64,000 nt of DNA from Ceratodon purpureus (Eukaryota; Streptophyta; Bryopsida; Pseudoditrichales; Ditrichaceae), in the NCBI GenBank assembly GCA_014871385.1, contig CM026426.1, forward strand, positions 39,215,799 through 39,279,798. The letters run 5' to 3'. Numbering within the stretch: the first letter of the stretch is position 1; each line of letters starts with the position of its first letter. Shown piece after piece: positions 11,825-23,957 of this stretch. A program made the position numbers and the translations under genes. The notes beneath the pieces are model-generated. The model ran no database searches. It was not told where the DNA came from and saw nothing but the letters and a program-made list of their open reading frames with translations.

Positions 11825-12690
11825 TATAAGTTAGTATTCTATACTGTTATTAGTACTGACAGTACAAATTTAACAATTGAAGGTACATTAAGTACAAAAG
11901 AGTACATAATCTCTGTACAAAGAACTGTACGACCTGGTCGCCACAAACTTCTGTTCAGTTATTTATACAGTAGTACAGTACTATTTACGTAGCTCAAGTA
12001 CAAATGTACCCGAGTACTACATCCACTCTCAGTGTAGTACAAACAACACTAAGTGTAGTACAAACAGCACTAAGTGTAGTACAAACATCCCTAGTTGCTC
12101 AACTCCTATCACACTTCATACAGTTTGTACTGAAGATACCAAAGAGTGTTACTACAAACAATGTTCTTGCTTACCTCTTTTTCCACTCACTGCATACAAA
12201 CCCATTTTTCTTAGTACATATGGTACAAACAGTACAATAAGTACAACTACTCTGTAATAGCGACTAGAAAAATTCATGTTGTAGAAGGGGATCTAGCAAC
12301 TTACAAAATGGTTGTACAGGTAGTACTTCTTGATAAGATCGAAATATGAACTCTACTTCTGCCACTGTACACAGAGTAAGCACCACCAAAAATGTTGAAT
12401 ACACTTGTACAAATCCAAGTACAGACATCGCTCCGAATAGTATGGTCACTCCAACAAACTACTTTTGCAAGGGAATATTGTACCAACAATATACTAGAAA
12501 GTAGCAAACACTCACAATCCAAAGTCGTCCATTACAATCTGTACTACAGAGTACACTCTCAGACTATGCAGAATTGAAGTTCAATAAATTCCAATACAAC
12601 TAATACAAGGGATAGAAGAGGCTCTTACAGTGGCATGTGTAGCTGACCCCAGTTCTCTAAGTGCGCCTCTTCCACAAAACGAACTAGAGC
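11825..12690. repeat. GTAC-rich region with 21-bp tandem repeats
   Basis: GTAC is strongly over-represented: about eleven copies in 11998-12250, against about one expected per 256 bp in random sequence. Three 21-bp tandem units (GTAGTACAAACARCACTAAGT-like) lie at 12034-12096. No coding content is recognised. Confidence 0.6.
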
Positions 12691-13130
12691 AAAATCTCAG
12701 CGCTTCCAGTATGCTCTCATATCGTCCTTGCAAAGAACCCACTCATTAGGAGAAAAATCAGGTCACAAAAAGGCCGTGTAAGTGGCACTTGAGAGAAAAA
12801 AAACGGGCGCTGCCCGCGTACTTTTTGACATGGCATGTGAGGTGCCACCGTGGTGCCAGCAACCGCCACGGGGGCTCGAACCAATGACCTCCGAGGGAGG
12901 CGTGTGGAGGGCACATCTACAGTGTCGGGCTGACATAACCTGCCCACTTGGGACCAAAGCCCGAGCCGAGGCATTCATGTCTCACCTAATATTCCGAGGA
13001 CCTTTGTTGTGAGTGCGCCACGCAGTTCTGTGCGGGCAGCAACTCTGGCATCCGCTGCCAGCGGCAGAGGTGCCCAAAGTAGGGAGTTCACCTAGAAAGG
13101 GCAGGCTTACACGGCTTTATTTTGAGCTCA
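12691..13130. repeat. Possible tRNA-derived (SINE-like) segment
   Basis: Read on the minus strand, GGTTCGAGCCC (complement of about 12869-12879) fits the RNA polymerase III B-box. The flanks are GC-rich and unlike the surroundings, as in a tRNA-derived SINE. I cannot fold a complete tRNA and see no convincing A-box, so this is tentative. Confidence 0.25.
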
Positions 13131-13336
13131 TTTTTCTCCTAATGTAAAAAAACTGGATAGAAACATCGCATTTGCGAACTACCCGTCAGTACCCAAACGT
13201 AGACACCAGTGTACATTATGTACAAAACAGTACATAGTTGAGAAGTTGAAGGCTTCTTCTATTCCTGCGAGATATTGCGAGAAATTTTGGAAGCAAATCT
13301 GAAAGTAAACTAGTAAACAACGGAGAATACCAACCT

Positions 13337-13687
13337 TCATGTCCTCTGACGATTAGCCGACTCACAACTGGTGGTAGGATAGTGATGGAGGGATTCTACC
13401 TCTACGACACCCGCTCGCCCAAACAATGCCGCACTGCTTCTAACAACCCGACTTGGAGAGCTCTCTACAATGTTGCAAAGTCCTAGATAGAATGCAATGT
13501 TTCCCTGCTTTGACTCTGGAGTTTCTAAGACATAGCCGTCTGTTGTGGTAAGCAAGGAATTAAACTCGGTGACTACATCGGCATGAGAAGTATGTCGACT
13601 ATACAACAAAAAGTACGAGGTGATGAGCTTCTGAACATGTTTAGAGTTAGTGAATTTCCGCTTGGTCATGGTTACAAAGAATTCCAA
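13337..13687 (-). CDS. Hypothetical 116-codon frame
   Basis: The frame starts MEFFVTMTKRKF and shows no motif I recognise. It is Ser/Thr-rich with no membrane segment or signal peptide. It lies downstream of the minus-strand transposase (15.5 kb) and could be a decayed exon of an associated gene. There is no independent support. Confidence 0.2.
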   Translation of the reverse strand: MEFFVTMTKRKFTNSKHVQKLITSYFLLYSRHTSHADVVTEFNSLLTTTDGYVLETPESKQGNIAFYLGLCNIVESSPSRVVRSSAALFGRAGVVEVESLHHYPTTSCESANRQRT

Positions 13688-14100
13688 GCAGGCACTACGA
13701 GATAGACTTCAAGTTTAGAACGGGAGACAACAAGAAACAGGAGGCAACATGCAAAGGAAAGCGAAGAAAAGCGGTCGCAACTCTCACCTCTCAACATCCA
13801 CACCACTCAGACATAGTCTCTCAACATCCAACAAAGGAACTGCAAGAACATGCACGACCAGACGAGCGGACTCCCCAGGCTGCGACCTCACAACACGGCA
13901 ACTCCCCAGGCTGCGACCTCACTGCGTACCTGCACCACTCCCATCCTCCCCCGCCCTCAAACGCCACCCGCCCAAACCCGTCACAATATATTGAATTCAT
14001 AGATATTAGCTCTGAAATGTAAGGAGGGGCTAGACGGTGACGGTGACGGAGTGTATTACAAGGTCGGACAAATAGGAGCCATGCATGTCTTTGCATAAAG
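13688..14100. repeat. GC-rich patch with short direct repeats
   Basis: CTCTCAACATCCA occurs twice (about 13786 and 13818) and ACTCCCCAGGCTGCGACCTC occurs twice (about 13869 and 13901). The patch is C-rich and could code only for low-complexity sequence, so I do not call a gene. Confidence 0.5.
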
Positions 14101-15520
14101 ATGACAGTTAAGCACGTATATTATCTGATTATATATGATACATTGTAAATGTATTAGTCCAAATATTATCATTTTTCATCTTTCATATCTTTTAAATACA
14201 AGTATTAAGAAAGATCAAAATTTTAATAAGATATAATTGATAATGTATAGCTTAGAAACATAGGTAATAGAATTAAGGGAATATAGTATTGAAGTAATCG
14301 TTCTTCAATTAATTGATTTTGGATGCTTGTTTAGGATAATGTGCACTTTTTAATTATAAGATGAACACTTAAATATTGGAGACGTAGTTCATATTGACTG
14401 ATATAAAAATATAGTAATGCATATTTCTTTATAATATGTATAAAAATATTTGCAAAAGCCATTTTTGTTGAAAATATGCATATGCCTAAACAACAAACTA
14501 ATTAGTATAAATAATTAATTACATTATTCGTGCAATGGGAGAACACAAGACCTTTTAAAGAACATGATTTTTAAAAATATTACTTCCACTTTCCAATAAT
14601 CAAGTATACAAATAATACAATCCTATGATTCCTTGAATGAATTAAACCATTACAACATGTTAAGAAGACAACAAAAGGGTAATATACAACTTAATATTAA
14701 TGTTCTAGTTATTTTTGAATTCATATTAGTTATAGATCTTATAACTTAGATGATGACACCCAAAAATCAAAACCATAAACCCTAGAAACCCTAAGAAATC
14801 CCTACATACCCTAAAGATTCCCACCGTACCCTAAATATTCCCACCTGATCCTATATATTTTGTCCACCTGCCATTCTACAAGACCCCAATTTGTCTCCAT
14901 TGAGAATCACTTTGTCTCCTGGGAACATATGGCTAAAAATATGCGATGTTACAAATTATTGTCGCCCACGAGGCCTGTATTTGGCACATATAGAAACTGA
15001 ACGATGAATATATCAGTCAGTGGTCGAGTTACAAGGCATCTGTCAGATGTGGCAGTCCACTGAGAACATTCTAAGTTGAGCGTGAATATGATCCCTCCAT
15101 CAGGGATCCTATGTCATCAACATGAATGCCGTTGCTACGCCTTCTGAGATGATTCGCAAAGTACCGTTTTAGACCATTATGTATGGGCAAGCTCATTTGA
15201 ATACAATTTCAGTACTTATAGTACTATTCTATACAAAGTAGTATTGATTTGTACTTTGTTGATGTGACCGATGGACCTTGCTTGAGAAGACCCTTTCTTC
15301 AATGAACCGACGAGTGTTTGCTTTCTTTAGAACTGCGTCGTGGACTCAACGAGTGTAATAATTCACACGTACCAATTGCATAAGAAGAAGTGCATAGGCT
15401 CTGAATGCTTTATGTTTATTATCAAATTTTCCTCCATTACTTCAAAGGAAGTGCACTAAGGCATGACAAAATTGGGAATAAAACCATTAGGATACCATGT
15501 ACTTATTTTACAAGTAGTCC
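14101..15520. other. AT-rich spacer with paired telo-boxes
   Basis: Strongly AT-rich sequence without a gene. Two telo-boxes (AAACCCTA) lie at 14777-14784 and 14786-14793, followed by degenerate ACCCTAAA strings to about 14840, resembling a short interstitial telomere-like tract of Arabidopsis type. Confidence 0.5.
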
Positions 15521-18500
15521 CTACTCTTCGTGTTTCCTAAACCTCTCTAATACAGCTCGAATGGTTGCAAGACTGTCCTCAGTCATGTTGTAGGTGACCT
15601 CCCCCCCTTTGCGTCTACCTGGCTTTGGAACCATAGCAAATTTGCCATGCACCACCAGATATGCGTCAATATGTGCTGGTTGAGAGTTGCTGAGGAATAC
15701 GTAGCCATTGTTCCACTTCTGATAGTAAATGCCACGTATGACGAGGTCACCAACTTCAAACTCCGGGCCCCATGGGCATTTGAACCCAACATCCACCTCA
15801 TATTTTGCCCTACTGCACTGGAGAACATAAAATTCTACTCCTTCATTGTTGCCCTCCATCGCTGGGATAACGAAGTTATCACCCGGCCGAATAGGGTCGC
15901 CAAATCCTTCGCCTTCTACAGCCTCCTCCCAGTCCTCGTCAGCTGATACATTGTGGTCCATCATTTGCTCTCGCACTCCCTGAAGATCGTGAGGTTTTAG
16001 TTTCACAAGTTCCCAGTCTTCAACATGGGACGTATTCACGCAATTTGTAGAGTCCCCGTCTAGACAGAATGCACAAAAGCATGACAATCTCCGAACAAAA
16101 AGTTGCGTTGGGTCAGCAACAGCAAATGAGTACACTGAATGTAATGACTGGGAACCTTTCACAGTCTCACATTCATAGCTTCGTTGCCTCATACAATCCT
16201 TGGGAATTTCCCAGAAATACCGGTTGACCTCCTTGATGCCCGTCTTTTCGAAATTGGTATCCACTCGACCGGCCATTCTATCGTTCAGGAAGCACACTGC
16301 ATCATGTGCATTCTGCATCCTCCTCCTGGTGTTCTGTAGCTGGGACTGCCGAAGAGCACGCTTTACCACAGCGCCTGCACCGTCCCACTCCCCTTTCCCA
16401 TGTCCCGTTCCAAAAAAGTTCCAGTTCATAGTGCAACCGTTCGTGAGTCCAGGGTATCTCGCCACAAAATATAGTGCTCGGGAACCCTTGAACTGGCCCG
16501 CACAACCGTCGGACCACACCACATGGTGCTTTGGGGAAATGCTTAGAAGGAGGTGCATAATCAGTAATCTTTATAAGCCTGCAATATATGAAATTGGCGT
16601 ACGTGTGTGTAATGATGGTTCAAAGTTTACCTTAAAGTACCGTGTGTTCACAAGGTTCCCGATTTTGTACAAAAGGTTACTAATAATATAGACACTGAAC
16701 TATCTACTACCTAGTATACAATGTGTAATGGAGCTTTAATGGTACTATTAAATAAGATAAGCAGCACGTTGTTAAAACATGATATGTACATAGTTTAAAT
16801 AAGCTATGCACTCACTATATAGATCAAATTGATAATAGAATTAAAAGTACCCAACACACCTTGAGACTCTAGCCATCGCCAATGCTGCATCATGCAGTGC
16901 TGGACGAAGAGGGAATCGTGTTGTTCATCATCTGTTATGTAGAAATGGGAGTCCTTCACAAGTTCTCCATCTGGTTTAATCCGGTAAGTAATGTGCACAA
17001 GGATACTGATCTGCGTTGAGCACCAATACATGCTCTGGATCTGGTTCTGAATCTCAAAGGTATAGTTCTCCGCAAAATCAATATGTGATAGAATTACGTC
17101 TTTGCCCATACATTGCATCGACCGCCTGCAATGGTCGTCCTGCCACCTTGCAATGAAGTTATGCCTCACAAACTGGGGCAGTTTAGACTTGAAGTAACTA
17201 AGAAAAGTTTCACAAGAGGTCTCCTTGTAAACCTCTATGATCCTCTTCCGCGGCCTCCCATCCCTTGTCAAGCCAATGATTTCATTTTCGAAACATTTCC
17301 AGGTCACACTGGTTGATGTTGAAGACTCCAAAGGGCAAATCGGCAGCTTTGAAATACCACACTCTGCGCACGTACACATGACGCACGACAGTGCGTGCCA
17401 CTCTGCATTCTCCGGCTTTGGGCACATAATCTCCTGCCAAAGCGATGTTGTCCTAGCGTAAGTCTTAAGTTGGGCGCTGCAATTAGATTCTTCCGGTCGG
17501 AAGAGGCATACATCACACTCGCATTGGCAGTTGTCTAGGATGTAGATTCCCCTCCTCCCATCCCAAATCCTATTGAACTCTTCCCTGAGCATGTCAATCT
17601 CCACGTGATATCTACAGCAACAGACGTTCCTCTCGCTGCAAGCTCTAACAAAATATGGCTTCAGCCTCTCAAAGGCAACCAGCTTGATGGGAGTGTCTGG
17701 ATGCGCCTCGACAAATCTCTTATAAAAAGAGCTCTGCAAGCATGAACAGAGCTTATGAGAAGAGATAGAAGCAACTAGATCCTTTGGATGTTGTGTACGG
17801 ACTTATACAAACACAGTACTCAGATGTACCAAAGAGTACCAAGGAGTACCCAGTAGTACAAACAATACGGATTTAACTACATTTGGTCATCCGGATTTGA
17901 AATTCGGCAGCACAATATATGCATGTGACTTATACACTACAACGATCCTATATTCAAGCACAGTAGGAAAGAATTTATACCTGAATTTCAAGCACATAGT
18001 GGGTGCAATGTTGTTCTCTTACATTGCGACTTATCCACTTCTGAACAATTTCCTTTCTGTTGGGGCTCACGCGAGTCTCCTCTGTCCACCATTTCAATAC
18101 AAGCTCCTTCACCGCGTTAGGCACACCAGGTCTCTTCTTACGTTTTGCAAGAGCAAAAGGTGTCCCAGCCAGACGCACAGTACGTCGGCGGCTTATAGCA
18201 ACCCTCAAATTCCTAGGATGAACCTTCAAAACCCTAGACAAAGCCTTGGCGTTTGTCACCGTTGAAGATACGGCCGCATCAAGAAGAACAGCCTTCCTAG
18301 CAAGCATATCTGCCGAATGAGACCCCTTCACAATGTTCAACTCATGCTGGTAATTCTTTAGAAATTCAAACTGAACCTTTGCATCTTCCACACAAGGATA
18401 GTACTCAAGAAGAAACGGAGAAACACATTCGTCCTGCAGAAAAAGCTCCATGATCTTCAAACGAGAGTGGGCATCGGGACAACCTTGCATCTGACTCATG

Positions 18501-18757
18501 AAGAAATTCACGGTCTCAGACACCACACGCAGTAGTTCTCGAGAAGACAATTCATTGCCCTCCCCACGTCCCTCCTCGGTAGTGGCAAGCAACCTAGCCT
18601 CCCTTTCTCTCTCCCTCTGCAACTCTCTACGTTTACGTTGTCTCTCTGCCTCCCCCTCTCTTAGACCTTCCCTCATCGCATCATAATCCTCAGCCCTTGC
18701 AGAGGGCCCCTTCCTCTTCACTCCTGCACGTCGCTGTGCACCTCTTGCATTCCCCAT
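15521..18757 (-). mobile_element. DDE-type transposase gene, copy B (near full length)
   Basis: Three coding blocks are read on the minus strand. Block 1 (18757-17981) is a charged coiled N-terminus followed by a likely DNA-binding helical part (AKALSRVLKVHPRNLRVAI and VSPNRKEIVQKWI). It joins in frame (CAG|GTATAA to TTGCAG|AGC) to block 2 (17733-16860). Block 2 has Cys/His clusters (CCCRYH, CQCECDVC, CVMCTCAECG), then ARWQDD, HIDFAENYTF, IQSMYW and YITDDEQHDSLFVQHC. Block 3 (16558-15521) has HHVVWSDGCAGQFKGSR, FFGTGHGKGEWDGAGAVVKR and an acidic C-terminal region. The conserved D in DFAENY, D in WSDG and D/E near GHGKG fit a DDE nuclease. The block 2/3 junction keeps no frame with any visible GT-AG pair, so this copy may be inactive. 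It is about 45 percent similar by eye to copy A, so the two are old relatives. Terminal repeats were not found. Confidence 0.75.
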
Positions 18758-20084
18758 TGCCTAAGAGAAAAACAATCTAAGCCCAACAAATTCAGAAACG
18801 CTACATGCACAAACAATATGCAACAACAACAATTAAAATTCACTCAACAGCATTGATGGGTCAGCGTGGACACCATCGCCTAGGCGCGGGAATAAACAGG
18901 AGCAGGCTGCAGGCTGCCCTCTCCCCTTCGGGACACCATCAACCTCGACAGAAGCGACAAATAGGACTCTGCACGATAGAGAAGTGGCCCGCGATGCCGC
19001 CAGAATACACGGAGTACCGTTTCTTGGACATTTTGTACTAAGTGTACACAATGTACACAATGGTACTCAGAGGCCAGAGAGCGACCCTAGCGTATTCTCA
19101 CCCGCATAGCATGTTCAAATACTTCTGATGGTGTACATGAGGTTGGATTTATATACTTAGGTTCGTAATACATTTTCCATGCTGGTTTATCATATCACAT
19201 GTGTTGGTGAAATCGAAAGCCTTCGGTTTTGTACATTCTAGTTTCTAAGTATTTCCAATGGCTGGGCCTGATAAGGTTGTGCAGCTCGTTTATTGACCAA
19301 GTACTCAATTTCTGATGGCTCAGTGAATGCGAGTCTCCATTCTTGTTAACATAAGGCAGTTTTCAGTTGTAAACAAGAGTGAACTAAGGTTTTGAGTTTT
19401 GGGTCGTAAGGCAGTTTTGAGTTATAAATTTCAAAGCTAAGTTTTTTAATTGTAAACATTGTCACAGACTGAGTTCACGACATGTCCAGCACCTTCAACA
19501 AAACCCGCACTAACTCTAACGTAAAGGGCCTCATGGGTATTAAGAGCCCTTACAGCTTGCGTAAACCAGTTGATGTCCTTTAAAAATCAAAACTCTGTAA
19601 AAAAACTGTTTGTCAAAATTCTATTATGATCCTGTTTAATTACGGTAATATTTCTAATAAGATAAAGACTACATATTGAACCAAACTTGAATCAGAGTTC
19701 TTTGATTTCGACATCTTAAATTGAAATTGGGTGAGGCAGTCTGCATGTCAATCAGACCCACACTATGCATTAGCAAACATTTAAACATATGCACAGAAAA
19801 CTCTGAAACTACAAAATCAAGAAAGAGAAATTAAAATGTTCAAATGTGTATTGCCGGCCTCAAGTACATATTGTTCGCGGACTCTGCAGAATTCCCGAGA
19901 AGCATAAACAAAATGCCAAATCTTGTAAGACACAAGTTTCAGTAGTTTATAGCGTATACATAAGCTTTCACCTTGTGGATCGAACAGTACATTCAATTGA
20001 GCACGCATCAAAAACACATATGATTCTTGTATGCACAAAAACCTTGAACAAACTCACTTTCTCTTCATGCCACCAGCAGTAATG
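18758..20084. other. Spacer with GTAC cluster
   Basis: No gene is recognised. A GTAC group lies at 19015-19065, about 300 bp upstream of the transposase start, as also occurs near the other copies. The rest is AT-rich. Confidence 0.4.
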
Positions 20085-20852
20085 CTACAACCCCCTGAAC
20101 TTCAGTGGAATCGAGTCAAGTGTCATTTCCTGTCGTCGTGGAGTAGTTCGACATCGGTCACGTCCAGAGGCAACGTCTTCTTTCATGGCACCCGTCTGCT
20201 TCGTCACTGGAGAAACATCTTCCTTCTTCTTGCTGGCCAATTTAGAGGCCTTCGGTAGACGTCCAACCTTCTTTTTCCATGGCACCTCTACTGCCTCGCA
20301 CGTACCATTTGTCAGAGACTCAGAACTTGGCACAGGTCCCACAATATCTTCTGCTGCCATGTGTGCAATCTTCTTGAACTTCTGCATTGGGTTCTCGGTT
20401 GGGCATTACGTTCGACCACGCTTTCGAACCAATGGGCGGGACTCCAATTCACCCTGCTGTCCTTCCTCACTCTCAAGCAACGTTGATACAACAGCAAATC
20501 CGCTCATCGTCATCATCTTAGTAGCTAGCGCGGTTGATATTGGAGGGTTGGCATCCTCCTCCTCTTCCTCCTCTGAATCGTCACAATCACCTGGTACACA
20601 ATCCTGCCCTGAACGTGCTCCCCCATTGCTGAACTCCTCTGAACCACACCAGTGCACGTATCCATTGTCCGAATCGCTGTCATCACTAAAATCTAAATCA
20701 CCATCACGACCAGCCTTCAGCGATTCTTCTTCTGGGCCATCCAAATTTTCTTCTTCAGGCGCATCCTTCTGAACAACTGCCTCTCTCCTACCGTGGCCCG
20801 AGTCAGGACGTGCAGCCTTCAAAAAGGGGCTCGGCTTCGGAACGAAATCCAA
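20085..20852 (-). pseudogene. Acidic nuclear-type protein with one in-frame TAA
   Basis: A frame starting MDFVPKPSPFLK runs through Glu/Asp-rich stretches (DDSDSDN, DDSEEEEEEDAN) to VRKRGRT. A TAA at about 20406-20408 follows, and the frame then stays open through a basic Lys-rich section (VPWKKKVGRLPKASK) to 20085. An acidic part next to a basic part is typical of chromatin- or DNA-associated proteins, but I recognise no family. It lies 1.3 kb upstream of transposase copy B on the same strand and may be an accessory gene of that element. Confidence 0.4.
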
Positions 20853-20869
20853 ACGTCCTCAGCCTGTGC

Positions 20870-21440
20870 ATTCGTGCTTCGAAGGCTTTGACTGAGGCTC
20901 GGTTTTCTATGTAATTTGGTCTGGAGTGGTAGCTTTTGTTAGATGTGAGCAAGCGCCGTTGCTGTAGATTTTTCTAGAGAGAGGGACGAGTTTGGTGGAG
21001 TAAACTTGCTGTGGATATCTTTGTTTCGATGGTTTGACTCAGACTAGGTTTGGTTTTTGTTGTGGCAATTCTTATTTGGAAGTTCAGATGATTTTTTCTT
21101 GCTTCGGTTTTGCAATGGCTTAGGAACACGGTCAACTTTCTTGGAGATTGGTAGAATTTGAAAAGACACTACCTAACTCCAAGAAAGACTATCAAAACGC
21201 CAGCGAACTTAACCGCCATTCTAGAAAAATGCACAAGCTAAGCAACAACGACCCTCACAAAAACAACCTTTACTGCAAACTAACCAAAAAAAACAAAGCC
21301 TCACTCCGAAGCGTAAATCCATATCACCATCACCAGCAAACGCTATCGCTCTCTAAAAAACATCAGAAGCAAAAGCAACAACGACACTTACTTAAAACAA
21401 AACCTCACTCCAAATCAGTCAGATAACCTCTCGAATCACA
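20870..21440. repeat. Imperfect fold-back segment
   Basis: TTTCTTGGAGATTGGTAG (about 21138-21155) and CTACCTAACTCCAAGAAAG (about 21167-21186) are near-complementary and can form a hairpin. To the left the plus strand is G/T-rich; to the right it is A/C-rich, as expected of the arms of a decayed fold-back element. The outer arms match only patchily (for example TTTTTCTAGA on both sides). Confidence 0.4.
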
Positions 21441-21882
21441 GCTTGACTTCTATATGAGCTAAGAAATGCGTCGGTCTCAATCTTTACAGGAACCTAAAAG
21501 AACTGTGGAAAGTGATTTCCACGGTTGACACACCGGAATACTAATTCCGGTAGGAAAATGATAAAAATTTAAAAATTTTATGTTAGAAATACGGAAGTAC
21601 TAAGCCGATAAGTGAAATAACCGGTTAAGACGGTTGGCCGAATAAATAAGAGACCAGAAGGTCAGCCGGGTGAGATCCGGTCGTCTGCGGTGGAGGAGAG
21701 AGGGGTACAGTCCGTATGACAGAACCCTGACACGGTAGACTTAAGGATAACCACCAAAAGGTACAACGCACACGGGGAGAATGGCTGCAACCATTAAAAC
21801 GCCGCCGCTCGCGACCGTCCAATGATGAAGGGCTACGACCGTCCGTCATGATGAGCTACGAACGGGTGGGCGTGAGGGCAGG

Positions 21883-21890
21883 TATAAAAG
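21883..21890 (+). promoter_or_regulatory. TATA box of the gag-like gene
   Basis: TATAAAAG in a GC-rich context, 202 bp before the ATG at 22092, followed by a pyrimidine-rich stretch suitable for a transcription start near 21915. Confidence 0.55.
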
Positions 21891-22091
21891 GAGGAAGAAC
21901 AGCCGTGCTCCTCCTTTCTCTTTGTCATTTTGTGGCACGCCGGGTCCTTGCGTTCTAAGGCGGAGGGCGTAGTTAGGGTTGGACGGTAGGAGAGAGACGG
22001 TGAGACGGAAGTGTTTCCGTTAGGCGAGAGATTGTGGTGAGGATCGTGCGTGCAACTGTTACCGGAGTGACGGAGAGGAGGACTTAGCAGA

Positions 22092-23957
22092 ATGGGTAGA
22101 AAGGGGAAGGAACCGGCGGGGGAAGGACAGTCGTTCAGGGTACAACGGGTAATGCCGTTGATGCCGGCAGACGAGAGGGAGAGGGAGCTCCTCCGGACCG
22201 CCTTAGAATCTATGGGTTGTGAGGTCCTACTGGACAAGGCATGGGGTTGGAAGCATGCCCTTCCGGCCCAGGAGATCCTCGTCAAGAATCCCGAGAATCG
22301 AGGAACCATCCGGGGAGAGCCGGATAAGTGGACGGCACAACTCTGGAGGGAGACGTATGGTTTCAAGAACTCTGGAGAGGTCTCGACACCGGAGACCCGG
22401 GACTTTGTATGCCGGTATCTCAAGGGGTCCGGAGATCCGAGAGAAGGATGGGAGCTGGAGGACATCGCGAATCCGGAGGCCCGGAGAGTCGTAGGGTTTA
22501 TGAACCCTATTTTCCATCCGGAAAAGCCCAAACGGATCACCATCAAGTGGGCGTCCGTTTTCATTGGGGCCATGATCGGTGAATTCACGGTAGACTGGGG
22601 TGTCATGATGAAGACGATAATTGACCGGCAGGTAGCCAATCTCCGGAAGACCAAGAAGCAGGCCACCTGCCTTCCGTCTTTCCTCATTCACCTCTACCGT
22701 CACAAGGGGCTGTTGAGTCCTGAGGAGATCCGGGAGTACGATGAGCTCTTAAGCTATCAGCAGTTCGCTGAGCCGGAAGAAGTTTCCGATCAGGACGATG
22801 ATGATGATGTTATCGAGGTCTCCCCCACGCCGGCTAAGAGACCCCGCCCCAGTCCGGAGAAGGGACAGCCATCCGGATCACCTCGGACTCCCACACCGGC
22901 CAAGCGAACTTTGAACACGGAGGTCCAACAGCCCACCGGACCACCGGCGCACACCGGGGATCCGTACCAGGACTTAGTTAACCTATCGGAGCAGGCGTCG
23001 ACGTATGCCCGGTTCCTACAGTCGACTAGGCAGGCGGAGGGCCGGTTGGCTAGGGAGGTAATGTCCATTACGGAGACGGACCGGTTGGAAGATTGCCTGA
23101 GTATTCTTCGCAAGCACCGGGACTTGGCCAGTCTCCAGAACAAGCACATGGACCGGCTAGAGAAGTACCGGGAGAGGATTCACAAGCTCGAGCAGGAGGT
23201 GCGTGATGCCCAGAAGGATTACAGTGACGCCCGTGACCGGGCAGCCGAAGCCATCCAGTCGGTCGTCGAGATCAAGGCCACTTTAGCCCTTCCGGTGGAT
23301 GTGGCCAATCAGTGCGCCGTTTACCAAGCCTTCTTGACCCGTCAGCCGGATCCGACTATGAAGAAGATTATAAAGTTCATGCACGACCGGACGCAGGTGA
23401 TGAAGGACACTTGGACGCAGATGAAGAACCTGGTGGAAATCCTCGGTTCCGCAGAGGCCGGTCCGTCATCAGGGCCACCGGCAGATCGAGAGGAGCCCAG
23501 ACCACCGTCCCCACCCAGGGAACCGGCGCAGGTGCCACCTGCAGCCTCTCCGATACGGTCGGCCATCCGGTCAGCCCAACAGGAGGTAGGACACCCGCTG
23601 GAGGATCCTATCCCGGATACCTTGAGCAGTCTGCACACTCTACCCAATTTGGCTGGAGTCGAGACTGTTAACCCCGGAAACATCCCTTTGGGACCGGACC
23701 AAAGACCACCACCGAAAGGCTTTATGCCGGTACAGGGATCTCCGGAAACGCTCCAGGTGGATCTCAGCGCAGTTCCGGTGGCGGCACGATCTCCATCCCC
23801 GGCGGTTCAAGCAGAACAATCCCGGAAGTCCAGTGAACCGTCGGCATCTGAGGCTCCGGAAGAAGGCCCCTCGTTGAAGAAACTGAAGCGGGTACAGCAG
23901 AAGGAACGGTTGGACGGAACCCGGCACAATCCCCGGCTCGATAAGCACAAGGAGTAG
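22092..23957 (+). CDS. Gag-like protein with a plant retrotransposon (Transposase_32-like) domain
   Basis: An uninterrupted frame of 621 codons. The first ~225 residues contain IKWASVFIGAMIGEFTVDWG, then KKQATCLPSFLIHLYRHKGL. This order of a helical segment, an invariant-looking WG and a CLPSFLI..L motif resembles the plant transposon domain often found in gag-like proteins of LTR retroelements; that match is from memory. An Asp-rich stretch (DQDDDDDVIEV), a coiled coil (about residues 320-420) and a Pro-rich tail follow. No zinc knuckle, protease, reverse transcriptase or integrase follows, so the element would need help in trans. The intact frame and distinct codon use (CCGG-rich) suggest a younger insertion than its surroundings. 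Confidence 0.55.
   Translation: MGRKGKEPAGEGQSFRVQRVMPLMPADERERELLRTALESMGCEVLLDKAWGWKHALPAQEILVKNPENRGTIRGEPDKWTAQLWRETYGFKNSGEVSTPETRDFVCRYLKGSGDPREGWELEDIANPEARRVVGFMNPIFHPEKPKRITIKWASVFIGAMIGEFTVDWGVMMKTIIDRQVANLRKTKKQATCLPSFLIHLYRHKGLLSPEEIREYDELLSYQQFAEPEEVSDQDDDDDVIEVSPTPAKRPRPSPEKGQPSGSPRTPTPAKRTLNTEVQQPTGPPAHTGDPYQDLVNLSEQASTYARFLQSTRQAEGRLAREVMSITETDRLEDCLSILRKHRDLASLQNKHMDRLEKYRERIHKLEQEVRDAQKDYSDARDRAAEAIQSVVEIKATLALPVDVANQCAVYQAFLTRQPDPTMKKIIKFMHDRTQVMKDTWTQMKNLVEILGSAEAGPSSGPPADREEPRPPSPPREPAQVPPAASPIRSAIRSAQQEVGHPLEDPIPDTLSSLHTLPNLAGVETVNPGNIPLGPDQRPPPKGFMPVQGSPETLQVDLSAVPVAARSPSPAVQAEQSRKSSEPSASEAPEEGPSLKKLKRVQQKERLDGTRHNPRLDKHKE

Noticed and set aside
12717-13012. Overlapping ~70-85 codon frames on both strands
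   Set aside because: GC-rich, mutually antisense, with a Pol III B-box-like string; more like a SINE-type repeat.
21148-21426. 92-codon frame rich in Lys, His and Asn
   Set aside because: Lies in the A/C-rich arm of a fold-back segment; composition explains the openness.
21833-22703. Long minus-strand frames over the gag-like gene
   Set aside because: Antisense shadows of the 621-codon plus-strand frame, favoured by its high GC.
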